A stretch of DNA of 32,060 nucleotides from an uncultured Neisseriaceae bacterium (lineage in GTDB: Bacteria > Pseudomonadota > Gammaproteobacteria > Burkholderiales > Neisseriaceae): assembly GCA_946481965.1 (NCBI GenBank), contig CAMLPN010000025.1:1-32060 (forward strand), given 5' to 3'. A program made the translations under genes and the position numbers. Below the pieces are notes generated by a model. That model did no database searches. It was not told the origin of the DNA and saw only the letters and a program-made list of their open reading frames with translations. Shown one piece after another: positions 17,020 through 27,198 of the stretch (positions are counted from its first letter, which is position 1; each line of letters opens with the position of its first letter).

Positions 17020-18246
17020 ATGAAAATATCCTTTAGCATAAACAGATATTTACAACATCAATTACCGCAATTCATGTTATTTGTAGGCAAAAATTTCAGC
17101 CGTTGTCATTTGACACTTATTGCCACCAGCCTGACTTTTACCACCTTACTGGCATTGGTTCCTTTTTTTACTATCACCATCATCATTGTTAATGCTTTTC
17201 CTATGTTTGCCGATATGGCAACTCACTTTAATCAGTTTTTAACACACATCATCATCCCTGCTGCCGGCGCTGATGCCGTCAGCGGTTATTTAGAGGACTT
17301 TCGAGCTAAAGCCAGCGGTTTAACGGCTGTTGGCATTGCGTCCATGTTTATTACCTCCTTAATGCTGATTCAAACCATTGAGCAGGCTTTTAATCAAATC
17401 TGGCAGGCGCGAGATAAACGACCACTCTGGATACGCATGCTGATTTATTGGGCATTATTGACACTCGGTCCGGTTATCTTGGGGATGAGTTTATCTTTTC
17501 TCGGTATTCTGGCGCATTTAGGAACACAGGCGACACATATACCCTTTACCAACAATATTACCGCTAATCTTACTAATCTGTGTCTTATTACCTCACTGCT
17601 TTTTTTACTCTATAAACTGGTACCATTTTGTTTCGTTCCGTGGCGACATGCCTTACTAAGTGCCATCCTGGTAGCAGTGGCTTTAGACTTATTACGTAGA
17701 GGATTTGCACTATTCATTATTTACTTTGGTAATTATCAGCTGGTGTATGGTGCTTTTGCGGCTATACCGGTTTTTTTAATTTGGCTGAATTTGCTATGGC
17801 TGTTATTACTCACTGGAGCAGTATTGACATCTTCATTACCTTATTGGCATCGGCAAACATTTCGGCAACTACATCAGCATCACATATTCGAAGACGCACT
17901 CAATCTGTTATTACAATTATTTCAGGCTCAACAATGTGGTAAAGTTGTTAGAAGCTACGATTTACAGCAACAATTACAAATAAATGATAAAAATTTGAGT
18001 CAGTTGTTAACCAGTCTGGAGTCACATCATTACATAACTCACAATGATTATGGTTGGGTATTACAATTAAACGCTGATAAAATTATGCTTAATGATTTAT
18101 TCCATTTGTATGTTTATAGTAATAGTCATACTTCTGTCGCAGCTTCATCTGTTCACGCAATGCTATCACCCTGTCTACATTCATTAGAAATTAATTTGTC
18201 TGAGTGGGCAGAAAAATTAACTGCAAACAAGTCAACAAATGAGTAA
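17020..18246 (+). CDS. yihY: YihY/UPF0761 family membrane protein
   Basis: Polytopic inner-membrane protein of 408 residues; historically mis-annotated as ribonuclease BN. The family core is clear: SLTFTTLLALVPFF (residues about 36-49), an LxxIEQAFNQIWQ segment near 120, and six hydrophobic helices up to about residue 275, including GNYQLVYGAFAAIPVFLIWL. A soluble C-terminal region of about 130 residues follows, with a pattern of a small winged-helix-like fold (CGKVVRSYDLQQQLQINDKNLSQLLTSL read in part), as in many proteobacterial members. Its role is not firmly known. No clear Shine-Dalgarno precedes the ATG. The M23 peptidase gene follows after 102 bp. Confidence 0.9.
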   Translation: MKISFSINRYLQHQLPQFMLFVGKNFSRCHLTLIATSLTFTTLLALVPFFTITIIIVNAFPMFADMATHFNQFLTHIIIPAAGADAVSGYLEDFRAKASGLTAVGIASMFITSLMLIQTIEQAFNQIWQARDKRPLWIRMLIYWALLTLGPVILGMSLSFLGILAHLGTQATHIPFTNNITANLTNLCLITSLLFLLYKLVPFCFVPWRHALLSAILVAVALDLLRRGFALFIIYFGNYQLVYGAFAAIPVFLIWLNLLWLLLLTGAVLTSSLPYWHRQTFRQLHQHHIFEDALNLLLQLFQAQQCGKVVRSYDLQQQLQINDKNLSQLLTSLESHHYITHNDYGWVLQLNADKIMLNDLFHLYVYSNSHTSVAASSVHAMLSPCLHSLEINLSEWAEKLTANKSTNE

Positions 18247-18348
18247 AAATAAGATATAGTAATAAAATTTTGTTAATGACTATAGTTTTTAGGAAATTAG
18301 TTTTAAATTAATAATTAGTTCCTGCGGCACAGAGATAAATTATTAACC

Positions 18349-19680
18349 ATGGCCTTTACCAAACACATCTATTATATCTTACAGCTGATTAAGCAACGTA
18401 TACGCAAGCATCCAATTCGCTGGGTTATATCAGCAATAATCCTGTTATTTTTTTTAATCTTACTTATCATCGGTTTAACGGCGCAGAAACAAAATCCAAC
18501 TCGTTATCATGCCGAAAAAGTCGTGATTAATCTGCCCGATGTATCTATTAAAACCATGCCCAGCAACCAGAATTTCTGGCGTGACGAAGTTGTCCAAGTT
18601 GGAGATACCATTGATATGGTGCTGAAGCGTTTTAATATCAGTGAAGCAGAAATCAAGCGCATTACCAGTCTGGATATTATTCAAAAACAAGTTAAGCATT
18701 TACAGGTAAATCAGGTATTCAGCATCCTTACAGATAACAGTGGCAAGTTGACCGATATTCAATTTTTTGATGATGACGATAACGGTGAAAAAAATCTTAT
18801 AGCGTTAAAAAAATCCGGTGAGAACTGGCAGGTAGACGTTGGTTCAGTTGACACAGAAACCTTGCTAACCTTAAAAGCAGTGGTAATCAAAACTTCAGCA
18901 CGCGGGGCACTGGCTCAGGCTGGGGTGCCAGTTGAAATCCGTGAATCATTGCGAGAAATTTTTCGCGATAAAATTGATATTAATACCTTAGAAAGTGGCG
19001 ATAAGATTAGACTGATATATGACAGTTTGTACTATCGAGGTCAGCAGCTAGCTACAGGTGATATTCGGGCGGCTGAAATTAGTCGTTATGGGAATCTATA
19101 TCAGGCCTATTTTTATGAAAGTGGCAATGATGGTAATGGACAATATTACGATATAGCTGGTAAGCCCTTACGAAAAGGTTTCAGCAGTGCACCGGTTGAA
19201 GGTGCACGCATTTCATCACCTTTTGGCATACGTTTTCACCCAATTCGCAAAACCTTACGCATGCATAGTGGCATTGATTATGCCGTTGCCAGTGGTACCC
19301 CGATCCGTGCGCCATCAGATGGTGTTGTGACCAGCATTGGCGTTAAAGGTGGTTACGGCAATGCAATCATGCTGCGACACAATGCCAGTATGGAAACCTT
19401 ATATGGACATATGAGTGCATTTGCCAATATCAAAGCTGGTCAACACGTACGCTCAGGAGATATTATCGGCTACGTCGGCAGTACCGGTGTATCTACTGGT
19501 CCACATTTACATTACGAAGTGTTAATTAATGGTCAGGCTGTCAACCCAACCAGTGTAGCTTTACCGACGAAAACGCTAAATACTCACGAATTAGCTGACT
19601 TTAAGAAAAAGCAGCGCGTCTGGAAACAGCAATTAAGCAGTGTACCAAATCAAAGTGTGACGATCACTCAAATGGATTGA
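18349..19680 (+). CDS. Membrane-anchored M23 peptidoglycan metallopeptidase (MepM-like)
   Basis: Zinc peptidase of 443 residues that cleaves peptide cross-links in the periplasm. A single N-terminal membrane helix (about residues 25-45) anchors it. A LysM-like/OapA-type domain begins at about residue 80 (VQVGDTIDMVLKRFNIS), followed by a beta-rich connecting domain. The LytM catalytic domain spans about 285-400, with zinc ligands H306 and D310 in HSGIDYA and H388 in GPHLHYEV, plus H354 in YGHMS and H386. All catalytic residues are kept, so it is an active enzyme rather than an EnvC/NlpD-type activator. It resembles the neisserial enzyme known as NMB0315/NG1686 (mpg). Followed by a hairpin at 19767-19787. 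Confidence 0.92.
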   Translation: MAFTKHIYYILQLIKQRIRKHPIRWVISAIILLFFLILLIIGLTAQKQNPTRYHAEKVVINLPDVSIKTMPSNQNFWRDEVVQVGDTIDMVLKRFNISEAEIKRITSLDIIQKQVKHLQVNQVFSILTDNSGKLTDIQFFDDDDNGEKNLIALKKSGENWQVDVGSVDTETLLTLKAVVIKTSARGALAQAGVPVEIRESLREIFRDKIDINTLESGDKIRLIYDSLYYRGQQLATGDIRAAEISRYGNLYQAYFYESGNDGNGQYYDIAGKPLRKGFSSAPVEGARISSPFGIRFHPIRKTLRMHSGIDYAVASGTPIRAPSDGVVTSIGVKGGYGNAIMLRHNASMETLYGHMSAFANIKAGQHVRSGDIIGYVGSTGVSTGPHLHYEVLINGQAVNPTSVALPTKTLNTHELADFKKKQRVWKQQLSSVPNQSVTITQMD

Positions 19681-20021
19681 ATTATATATGTCTACAATGT
19701 AAACAACGCTTGTAATTGATTGTAAGCTCAGAATTCACCTTAAAATGCTACAATTTTTTTTAAAATGCTGTTTATTCAATAAACAGCTGACAACTTGCAC
19801 TTTGGACAATAATACATTGTAATATTTATTAAATCATTCAGACATAGTAGATTGACATTAATTTTATATCCTACCTGATCATAAAAAAAAGTAATACCTC
19901 AAACCAATAAATATATATTTAACAGATTATATAAATAAGATTTGACTATTGCACCAGACTAAGTAGAACTGATTACTCTTTACGCTTACAATAGCAGCTT
20001 CGCCTTGAATGCTGACTTATT
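19681..20021. other. Intergenic region upstream of xthA
   Basis: About 340 bp without a gene. It contains the hairpin at 19767-19787 and two TTGAC(A/T) hexamers (19852-19857 and 19942-19947) that could be -35 boxes, neither with a good -10 at 16-18 bases. Confidence 0.4.
19767..19787 (+). terminator. Hairpin downstream of the M23 peptidase gene
   Basis: Perfect 9-bp stem GCTGTTTAT / ATAAACAGC with a TCA loop, 86 bases after the stop codon. No T-tract follows on the plus strand, so it may be an RNA-stabilising hairpin or a weak terminator. Confidence 0.45.
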
Positions 20022-20789
20022 ATGAAAATTGCCACCTGGAATGTAAATTCTCTCAATGTACGCCTAGCTCATACTTTGCGTTGGCTTGAAGAAAATCAGC
20101 CCGATGTCTTAGCTTTGCAGGAGCTGAAACTTGATCAGGATAAGTTTCCAGAATCAGCTTTTGCTGACATTGGCTACAATGCTGCCTGGAATGGGCAAAA
20201 AACCTATAACGGAGTTGCTATTCTGAGCAAAGAGCCTTTGGAAAATATTGATATCAATATGCCGGCACTCAATGATCCGCAAAAAAGAGTCATAGCTGCA
20301 ACTGTTAACAATATCCGTATTATTTGCTCTTATTGTGTCAATGGGGAATCTATAGAGAGTGATAAATTTAAATATAAACAACAATGGTTTCAGGAGCTGC
20401 ATGAATATGTTAAACAGCAACTTTTACAATATCCTGCCACTATATTGTTAGGTGATTTTAATATCGCCCCAAATGATATTGATGTCTATGATCTGCAGCA
20501 ATGGCAAAATAAAGTATTGTGCTCACCTCAGGAACGTAGCTGGTTTAAACAGTTGACTGAACTGGGTCTAATAGATAGCTTGCATTATCTGCATCCAAAT
20601 GAAGCACACTATACATGGTGGGATTATCGAATGAACATGTTTAAACGTAAACTGGGTTTACGTATTGACCATATCTTGATCAGCCAGACATTAGTTCCAC
20701 AATTACAGGCTGCCAACGTTGATACTGCGCCCAGAGGCTGGGAGCGACCCAGTGACCATGCTCCAGTTACTGCCATACTAACAAGCTAG
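20022..20789 (+). CDS. xthA: Exodeoxyribonuclease III family AP endonuclease/3' exonuclease
   Basis: DNA base-excision-repair nuclease that cuts at abasic sites or trims blocked 3' ends. 255 residues, single endonuclease/exonuclease/phosphatase domain. Visible motifs: TWNVNSLNVRL at the N-terminus, LQELKL with the metal-binding glutamate (E34), LLGDFNIAP, the WWDYR segment, LRIDHILIS, and the terminal SDHAPV with the catalytic histidine. Neisseria carries two paralogues, the AP-endonuclease NApe and the 3'-exonuclease NExo; I cannot tell by eye which one this is. It is followed after only seven bases by anmK and is likely co-transcribed with it. Confidence 0.95.
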   Translation: MKIATWNVNSLNVRLAHTLRWLEENQPDVLALQELKLDQDKFPESAFADIGYNAAWNGQKTYNGVAILSKEPLENIDINMPALNDPQKRVIAATVNNIRIICSYCVNGESIESDKFKYKQQWFQELHEYVKQQLLQYPATILLGDFNIAPNDIDVYDLQQWQNKVLCSPQERSWFKQLTELGLIDSLHYLHPNEAHYTWWDYRMNMFKRKLGLRIDHILISQTLVPQLQAANVDTAPRGWERPSDHAPVTAILTS

Positions 20790-20796
20790 AAGTATA

Positions 20797-21924
20797 ATGA
20801 AAGAAATAAAATACTATATTGGATTGATGTCCGGTACCAGCATGGATGGTGTTGATGCCGTTATTGCTAAAATGACGGGTACGACGTTTATGGAAGTATG
20901 TGGTCATGCATTTGTCCCTTATTCAACCGTGCTTAAAGAGCACTTATTGGCTTTACAAACTCCTGCTATAGATGAACTACATCGTTCAGCTTTGCTAGCT
21001 CAACAACTGGCTCAACTAAATGCTCAAGCTGTCACTACAGTCCTTCAGCAAACCAATCTTGCAGCTAAAGAAATTACAGCCATTGGATGTCATGGGCAAA
21101 CCATTCGGCATGTTCCTGGAAGTCATTATAGTGTCCAGTTAATGAATTGGGCATTGTTGGCTGAGTTGTGCAACATCACCACTGTTGGCGATTTCCGTAA
21201 TCAGGATTTGTCTGCCGGTGGACAAGGTGCACCCTTAGTACCAGCTTTTCATCAGGCCGTTTTCGCTGATCAGCAACAATGCCGGATTGTTCTGAATTTA
21301 GGCGGAATTGCCAATATTAGCATATTACAACCATTACGTGCTCCGTTTGGATTTGATACCGGCCCGGCTAATATGTTGATGGATGCATGGGTACAGCTTA
21401 ACTGGCAACAGGATTATGATAAAGATGGTCATTTAGCCCGCAACGGTAAAGTTTTACCTTCTTTACTTGAATCTATGTTACAACATGCATATTTCAGTCA
21501 ACCATACCCGAAAAGTACCGGACGAGATCTGTTTAATTTACAGTGGTTAAATCACTATTTAAGCGGTAAAGAAAATCCGGCGGATGTATTACGTACATTA
21601 CTGCAACTGACAGCCACAACAACTGTAAACGCAATAGCCTCTTCTGTACCGAAAGTAGATAGTGTTTTTGTTTGTGGCGGTGGCGCGCAAAATACATTAC
21701 TAAAGCAAACTATTGCAGAATTACTTAAACCACACCAGATCAGTTTGTATACTACTGATGAACTAAATCTACCAGCACAACTGGTGGAAGCAGCTGCCTT
21801 TGCTTGGCTAGCCGCTTGCTGGTATCAACGCATCCCAATTGCAGTCCATCATGCTACCGGTGCTTCTGGAGCAAGAATTTTAGGTTGTGGATACTGGTCA
21901 GTTTCTTCCGCAAAAAACTGTTAA
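20797..21924 (+). CDS. anmK: Anhydro-N-acetylmuramic acid kinase (AnmK)
   Basis: Cytosolic kinase that hydrolyses the 1,6-anhydro ring and phosphorylates anhydro-MurNAc recovered from the cell wall, giving MurNAc-6-phosphate. 375 residues, about the usual 370. ASKHA-fold motifs: GLMSGTSMDGVDAVI at residues 8-22, GCHGQTIRH, VGDFRNQDLSAGGQGAP, LGGIANIS, FDTGPANMLMD and VCGGGAQN. All catalytic and sugar-binding stretches are present. Starts seven bases after xthA. Together with the MupP-like phosphatase at 9409-10065 it suggests the route that dephosphorylates MurNAc-6-phosphate and feeds UDP-MurNAc synthesis, rather than a MurQ route; neither AmgK/MurU nor MurQ is in this window. Confidence 0.96.
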   Translation: MKEIKYYIGLMSGTSMDGVDAVIAKMTGTTFMEVCGHAFVPYSTVLKEHLLALQTPAIDELHRSALLAQQLAQLNAQAVTTVLQQTNLAAKEITAIGCHGQTIRHVPGSHYSVQLMNWALLAELCNITTVGDFRNQDLSAGGQGAPLVPAFHQAVFADQQQCRIVLNLGGIANISILQPLRAPFGFDTGPANMLMDAWVQLNWQQDYDKDGHLARNGKVLPSLLESMLQHAYFSQPYPKSTGRDLFNLQWLNHYLSGKENPADVLRTLLQLTATTTVNAIASSVPKVDSVFVCGGGAQNTLLKQTIAELLKPHQISLYTTDELNLPAQLVEAAAFAWLAACWYQRIPIAVHHATGASGARILGCGYWSVSSAKNC

Positions 21925-22015
21925 ATTTCTCTGACAATTAAAAATAAATTTCTCGATAACCTTTATAATAGAGTCTTGAAAACAATATCAAGCATGTAAC
22001 AAAATCCAACAATTT

Positions 22016-24406
22016 ATGGCCACTTCACGAAAAAAAAACGCCACGAGCAAAAAAAAATTGACTCCTAAACAGGTCACCATTTCTAAAGCCATTAAAACCG
22101 GACAACCTTGGTTAATTAATTTGATCAATGATATTTTCTGGTTAATGGCATTAATGGTGACACTGTTTGCGTTTCTCGCATTGGCCAGTTTCAATATGAA
22201 CGATCCGGCCTGGTCCCGTGGCAATGGACACAATGCCTCGCCGATTAATCTGGCTGGACTGACTGGTGCCTATATGGCTGATATTGGCTATTACGTCTGT
22301 GGTTATTCAGTATGGTGGGCTATATTTGCCGCTGCAATAACGCTGTATCACAGCTTTCGCCCTTTAAATGCTCGATCTTTGAATACCAGCACAGAAGACA
22401 AAGATTACAATGTCTGGCTAACAATGATCGGCTTAATTATCATGTTGATATTCAGCCCAATATTGGAAAATTTAGTTTGGGCTAGCAGTTTAGATAAAGA
22501 ATTACCGTTAGGTACCGGTGGGTTGATAGGGCAATCGCTTGGCAAACTTTTGCAATTTTTTTTCGGCATGAGTGGCAGCTTACTGATCAGCGTATTTATA
22601 ATGCTGATGGGATTTTCTCTGATTTTACAGGTTTCATGGTTAACAGTAATTGAAAAAATTGGCGCTCATTTAGAATGGTTGTGGTGTAAATTACTGCGCA
22701 AACCGCATCGTCTTATTGCCGCCATTCCTAATCAGAAAACATTGCGTCGCGTAGTTAAACAAGCTAAAAATATCAATGCCAGTCAAATAAAGAAACCATC
22801 TCTGGCTACCAGCAATCGTAAATCGGTTACTGTGCGCACCGAGGCCACTATTCAACCAGATTTATTCAAACCAGAACAGCCAGCTAGTTCGACTACTGCA
22901 TCGGTTGTCAAACCTTCTGCTCCGATAAATACTGAGCACACAACCTTACCAGATATTGACCTGTTAAATAAACCAGAAGCACAAGCACCCGCGGTTAACA
23001 CGCGCCATCTACAGCAAACTGCTGAACATATTGAAACAAAATTGAAAGAATTTGGCGTAGATGTAGAAGTGATTAGTGCCACCACTGGTCCTGTTATTAC
23101 TCGCTTTGAAATTGAACCGGCACAAGGCGTAAAAGGTAGCCAAATCGTAAATTTGAATAAAGACTTAGCCCGTTCATTATCTGTACAAAGCGTTCGTGTG
23201 GTCGAAACTATAGTTGGCAAAACCACCATGGGAATAGAATTACCTAATGAGACGCGTCAAAATGTGTTGCTAACAGAGATACTTAACTCAAGCATATTTC
23301 ATGAAGCTGAAGACAAACTGACCATGGCTATGGGCAAAGACATTGCTGGCGCACCAGTTATTGCCAGTTTAGCCAAAATGCCCCACTTACTGGTGGCCGG
23401 AACAACTGGTTCCGGTAAATCGGTTGGCGTCAACTGCATGATTCTGTCAATTTTATATAAAGCGCAGCCAGATGAAGTACGCTTTATTATGGTTGATCCA
23501 AAAATGTTGGAGTTGAGTGTTTACGATGGTATTCCGCATCTACTGGCACCGGTGGTTACCGACATGAAAGAAGCAGCGCAAGCACTGAACTGGTGTGTGG
23601 CAGAAATGGAAAAGCGTTATCGTTTACTGGCACATGTTGGGGTGCGCAATATCACCGGTTTTAATGATAAAGTGGTGGCTGCCAAAAAAAATAATGTCCC
23701 CTTAGTCAATCCGTTTAGTACCAATCCAGATGACCCTGAACCTCTAGAAAAATTACCTTATATCGTTGTAGTAATCGATGAATTAGCGGATTTGATGATG
23801 GTTGAAGGCAAGAAAATCGAACAACAGATTGCTCGTCTAGCCCAGAAAGCGCGCGCTGCCGGTATTCACTTAATTCTTGCTACCCAACGTCCAAGCGTAG
23901 ACGTTATTACCGGTCTGATCAAAGCCAATATCCCGACCAGATTATCATTTCAGGTATCCAGCAAAATTGACAGTCGTACTATTCTTGATCAAATGGGAGC
24001 TGAAAATCTACTTGGCAAAGGTGACATGTTATTTTTACCACCCGGTCAAGCAGAACCAACTCGCCTGCACGGAGCATTTGTTTCCGATGAAGAAGTTCAT
24101 GCTGTAGTAGATTTCATCAGGAAGCAGACTCCAGCTCAGTATGTAGAAGGACTTCTGTCTGGAGAAGCTGCGCAGACTACTGTTAACCAAGTCACTCCAA
24201 ATGCCAATAGTGATGAATTATTCGATCAGGCGGTAGCTTTCGTACTGGAAACGCGCAAAACTTCGATCTCATCTTTGCAGCGCCATTTACGCATTGGTTA
24301 CAATCGTGCTGCTAATTTAATGGAAGCCTTAGAAACCGCTGGCATTGTTTCTGGGACAGAATTGGGTGGAACACGCCGTATCCTGGCTCATAAAGACAAT
24401 CTTTAA
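22016..24406 (+). CDS. ftsK: DNA translocase FtsK
   Basis: Division-septum DNA pump that clears the terminus and activates XerCD dimer resolution. 796 residues, a compact FtsK without the long Pro/Gln linker of E. coli (1,329 residues). Four transmembrane helices within about residues 38-220; a short linker (about 240-340); the RecA-like motor with the alpha-domain strand [19 protein letters not shown], Walker A GTTGSGKS at 462-469, and Walker [27 protein letters not shown]; and a C-terminal gamma winged-helix domain (about 730-790, [18 protein letters not shown]) that reads KOPS sites. An ATG with no strong Shine-Dalgarno is used. A TATAAT at 21964-21969 is a candidate -10. Followed by a long perfect hairpin. 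Confidence 0.97.
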   Translation: MATSRKKNATSKKKLTPKQVTISKAIKTGQPWLINLINDIFWLMALMVTLFAFLALASFNMNDPAWSRGNGHNASPINLAGLTGAYMADIGYYVCGYSVWWAIFAAAITLYHSFRPLNARSLNTSTEDKDYNVWLTMIGLIIMLIFSPILENLVWASSLDKELPLGTGGLIGQSLGKLLQFFFGMSGSLLISVFIMLMGFSLILQVSWLTVIEKIGAHLEWLWCKLLRKPHRLIAAIPNQKTLRRVVKQAKNINASQIKKPSLATSNRKSVTVRTEATIQPDLFKPEQPASSTTASVVKPSAPINTEHTTLPDIDLLNKPEAQAPAVNTRHLQQTAEHIETKLKEFGVDVEVISATTGPVITRFEIEPAQGVKGSQIVNLNKDLARSLSVQSVRVVETIVGKTTMGIELPNETRQNVLLTEILNSSIFHEAEDKLTMAMGKDIAGAPVIASLAKMPHLLVAGTTGSGKSVGVNCMILSILYKAQPDEVRFIMVDPKMLELSVYDGIPHLLAPVVTDMKEAAQALNWCVAEMEKRYRLLAHVGVRNITGFNDKVVAAKKNNVPLVNPFSTNPDDPEPLEKLPYIVVVIDELADLMMVEGKKIEQQIARLAQKARAAGIHLILATQRPSVDVITGLIKANIPTRLSFQVSSKIDSRTILDQMGAENLLGKGDMLFLPPGQAEPTRLHGAFVSDEEVHAVVDFIRKQTPAQYVEGLLSGEAAQTTVNQVTPNANSDELFDQAVAFVLETRKTSISSLQRHLRIGYNRAANLMEALETAGIVSGTELGGTRRILAHKDNL

Positions 24407-24553
24407 AGCAATCTTCATTATGCTCGAAAAAAAAGATTAAACAAATTTGTGGATTGTTAAGCAGCGATGATGCTGGCGAAATGATTACAAAATATTCAAT
24501 AATCGAAAGCTACTGAAATCCCACAACTTTAACCCAATGTCTTCATGATTGTT

Positions 24554-24600
24554 TAAAATCAATACACCGCAATAAATATTATTGCGGTGTATTGATTTTA
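24554..24600. terminator. Bidirectional terminator, 22-bp perfect stem
   Basis: Perfect inverted repeat of 22 bp (24554-24575 and 24579-24600) with an ATA loop. A GC-rich core CACCGC/GCGGTG is flanked by AAAATCAAT/ATTGATTTT, giving a T-tract at the 3' side on both strands. It sits between the convergent ftsK and lgt genes, so it can terminate both. Confidence 0.8.
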
Positions 24601-24629
24601 TACTTTACAAGACTATCTGCTCACATTAA

Positions 24630-25502
24630 TTAATTGGCTGGATTTGCTTTTAATTTTCCTTTTTTACCCGCATAAATAAATCCTGCCACACCAATAATAA
24701 TCATAGGTAAACTGAGCAACTGACCCATAGATAAATTCATAAATAATAAACCCAAATAACCGTCCGGCTCACGAGCAAACTCTACGATAAATCGAAAAAC
24801 TCCGTATCCGGCCAGAAACAACATTGACACTTGTCCAACCGGTCGCGGTTTTTTAGAGAATAACCAAACAATCACAAATAAAGCAATACCCTCAAGTGCA
24901 ACCTCATATAATTGAGAAGGGTGACGAGGCAGCATATTATACTTTTCCCAAACAGCTGACCATTGCTGCGGGTCAGACCAATATACTTTACCATCTTCGG
25001 ATCTGGCATTCTGAAAACCCATGGCCCAAAATGCATCTGGATTAGTTAGCCGTCCCCAGAGTTCACCATTAATAAAATTGCCCATACGACCACACGCCAA
25101 ACCCAAGGGAACCAAAGGAGCAACAAAATCGGCAACCTGCCAGAATTTCAGCTTATGTTTACGTGCAAATAAATACATGGCTACTAGAACACCCAAAAAA
25201 CCACCATGAAATGACATTCCCCCTTGCCATACTTTCAGAATCTCTAGCGGATTACTTAAATAATATTCCGGCTGATAAAACAGTACATAGCCCAACCGAC
25301 CGCCAAGGATGACTCCCAATACACCAACAGTAATAAAGTCGTCCAATAATTCATTAGTAAAAACAGTATGACCGCTCTTAATTCTTTTGCGACCCAGCCA
25401 GATGAATAAACAAAATCCGACAATATAACTTAGCGCATACCAACGTATAGACAAAGGTCCTAAATGAATCAAAACCGGATCGAAATTCGGGTGAATTATC
25501 AT
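24630..25502 (-). CDS. lgt: Phosphatidylglycerol:prolipoprotein diacylglyceryl transferase (Lgt)
   Basis: Inner-membrane enzyme that attaches diacylglycerol to the lipobox cysteine of prolipoproteins, the first step of lipoprotein maturation. 290 residues from the ATG chosen; the longest frame opens with a TTG 11 codons earlier, which is unlikely since [22 protein letters not shown] is the usual N-terminus. Seven hydrophobic segments. Signature motifs: [10 protein letters not shown], the catalytic-loop [11 protein letters not shown], the Lgt signature [14 protein letters not shown] and RHPSQLYE near the C-terminal third. Putative substrates encoded in this window are Ape1 and LdcA. Monocistronic, convergent with ftsK. 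Confidence 0.96.
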   Translation of the reverse strand: MIIHPNFDPVLIHLGPLSIRWYALSYIVGFCLFIWLGRKRIKSGHTVFTNELLDDFITVGVLGVILGGRLGYVLFYQPEYYLSNPLEILKVWQGGMSFHGGFLGVLVAMYLFARKHKLKFWQVADFVAPLVPLGLACGRMGNFINGELWGRLTNPDAFWAMGFQNARSEDGKVYWSDPQQWSAVWEKYNMLPRHPSQLYEVALEGIALFVIVWLFSKKPRPVGQVSMLFLAGYGVFRFIVEFAREPDGYLGLLFMNLSMGQLLSLPMIIIGVAGFIYAGKKGKLKANPAN

Positions 25503-25787
25503 AAAACATTTATTCCTAAAATAATTAAAGACCAAAATATCGGTACAATACTATCATTTAAAAAAATAGTATTGATTAAATTAACGTTTAACTTCGCACA
25601 TCTTGATATATGTTTAATTGCTGCATTAAGCAAGAATGCAAAACTTTTAACTAAGGCCAAAGTTTTAGGAAAAAAATTCCGGCTGAAGCACTGCTGCCCA
25701 GCCGCGATTTTCTATGCCATATATTTTTTCCTGTAATCAGCAATAAAACAACCGTTCACATTAAAACTCGTGTTTCAACATCAAAAA

Positions 25788-26978
25788 TCACATTTCATCG
25801 CCACTATCATTGACAGAGGTATCATTACCCAAACCTTTATTACAATCAAGTATATTTTCCACCTCAGGTGGAGGTGGTAATAAGGTATTCAAATTGAACT
25901 CCATAGGATTCAGAGTTGGATAATCACTAAAACTGATCTGATAGCCACCATTACTCAATGAACGCAAGCTTGCTTTCGCGCCCAATGGAAATGTTACTTT
26001 TTCAGCAATATGTCCGAATGGAAAACCGGTTAATACAGGCACCTTAGTCAATCGTACCATCGTTTGAATCACCGAATTCAAAGTGTAACTACTATCATAG
26101 ACATCCTTGATACCACCCATCCGGAAATTACCCAACACAATTGCCTGCTGGCGATTCATTACACCACTCAGATATAAGGTCTGCAACATACGTTCAATAC
26201 GATATGGTTGTTCACCAACATCTTCAATAAATAATATCCCCCCGCTGATGGCTGGCATATAGGGAGAACCCGCCAAAGCTGAGAGTACACTCAGATTACC
26301 ACCCCATAAAATTCCATCCGCATTTATCTGGTAATTCTGCGCGTAATTTACACTAACAGTCATATGCGGATTACAGCTATTATCAATAAATGACCGCATA
26401 GTAAATTCATTCATCTGCGGTTTACCAAACTCACTATACAACATCGGTCCGGCAAAACTACACATATTGCCCTTTGCTAACAATGCAAGTTGTAAAGCCG
26501 TTACATCACTGTACCCATACAACATAGTACCGTGTTCGTGCATACGTTTTCCCAAACTTTCCCAGTCTATTTTTGGCAGTAGTCGCATCGCTCCATAACC
26601 ACCACGCACCCCCATGAGTACTTTAGGAGTATTGACTCGTCCGCTGGCTACATCCTGAAAATCAGCAATTCGCTCAAAATCACTTCCTGCGAAACGTTGA
26701 TAACGGCGCATATAAGCTTGCTGATTACTAACCATAAAACCAGCATTGGACAAACGTGTTACTCCAAGCTCACAGCGACTGGTACTCTCTCCATAACCAG
26801 AACTGGCAAAAATACGCAATGAATTATTCCTTCCAGAGCGCCGTACAGGTGGAGTTGGTGTTGAATTGGTTTTAACTTCTGGTTTAGATGTATTACCACA
26901 GGCCTGTAAAAGACCAGTTCCAGCCAGAGCTGCACTGGCACGTAAAAAATTGCGACGACCTTGTTGTAAAGCGTTCAT
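25788..26978 (-). CDS. ldcA: L,D-carboxypeptidase (S66 family), predicted Tat-exported lipoprotein
   Basis: Serine peptidase that removes the terminal D-Ala from the peptidoglycan tetrapeptide. 396 residues. The N-terminus carries a twin-arginine motif (RRNFLR, residues 8-13), a short hydrophobic stretch and a lipobox LLQAC with C27, so it is predicted to be a folded, Tat-exported lipoprotein; E. coli LdcA is cytoplasmic, whereas gonococcal LdcA has been reported as periplasmic. The catalytic triad is readable: S157 in YGYSDVT, E252 in LFIEDVGE and H323 in GFPFGHIAEK. The RGGYGAMRLLPKID segment is also typical of S66. About 30 Pro/Thr/Ser/Asn-rich residues link the lipid anchor to the enzyme. 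The ATG has AGG six bases upstream. The C-terminal tail is acidic and Asn-rich. Confidence 0.9.
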   Translation of the reverse strand: MNALQQGRRNFLRASAALAGTGLLQACGNTSKPEVKTNSTPTPPVRRSGRNNSLRIFASSGYGESTSRCELGVTRLSNAGFMVSNQQAYMRRYQRFAGSDFERIADFQDVASGRVNTPKVLMGVRGGYGAMRLLPKIDWESLGKRMHEHGTMLYGYSDVTALQLALLAKGNMCSFAGPMLYSEFGKPQMNEFTMRSFIDNSCNPHMTVSVNYAQNYQINADGILWGGNLSVLSALAGSPYMPAISGGILFIEDVGEQPYRIERMLQTLYLSGVMNRQQAIVLGNFRMGGIKDVYDSSYTLNSVIQTMVRLTKVPVLTGFPFGHIAEKVTFPLGAKASLRSLSNGGYQISFSDYPTLNPMEFNLNTLLPPPPEVENILDCNKGLGNDTSVNDSGDEM

Positions 26979-27155
26979 ATAAACCTGCTTCCTGTTACAG
27001 CTAATAGATTAACCGATAAAACACGATTGTAACAAATGTATAGCAATTACTTATATTTAATTAGCATAGTAAATACAATAAATTTATATTGCACAGCGTA
27101 ATCTAATTAATAAATCTATTAATATTCGATAAGTTTACTATAAAACACTAAAACA

Positions 27156-27184
27156 TTAAAAAGGCATGGCTGAAACCATGCCTT
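27156..27184 (-). terminator. Terminator of pepD
   Basis: On the minus strand, stem AAGGCATGG / CCATGCCTT (9 bp, six-base loop) followed by five T residues, 15 bases after the pepD stop codon. Confidence 0.85.
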
Positions 27185-27198
27185 AAAAAAATTAATTA

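Noticed and set aside
25640-25666. Inverted repeat AAAACTTT / AAAGTTTT upstream of lgt
   Set aside because: A/T-only stem apart from one pair, 11-base loop and no T-tract on either strand; not enough for a terminator.
25464-25736. 90-codon plus-strand frame overlapping the start of lgt
   Set aside because: Runs antisense through the conserved lgt N-terminus, has no ribosome-binding site and no family resemblance.
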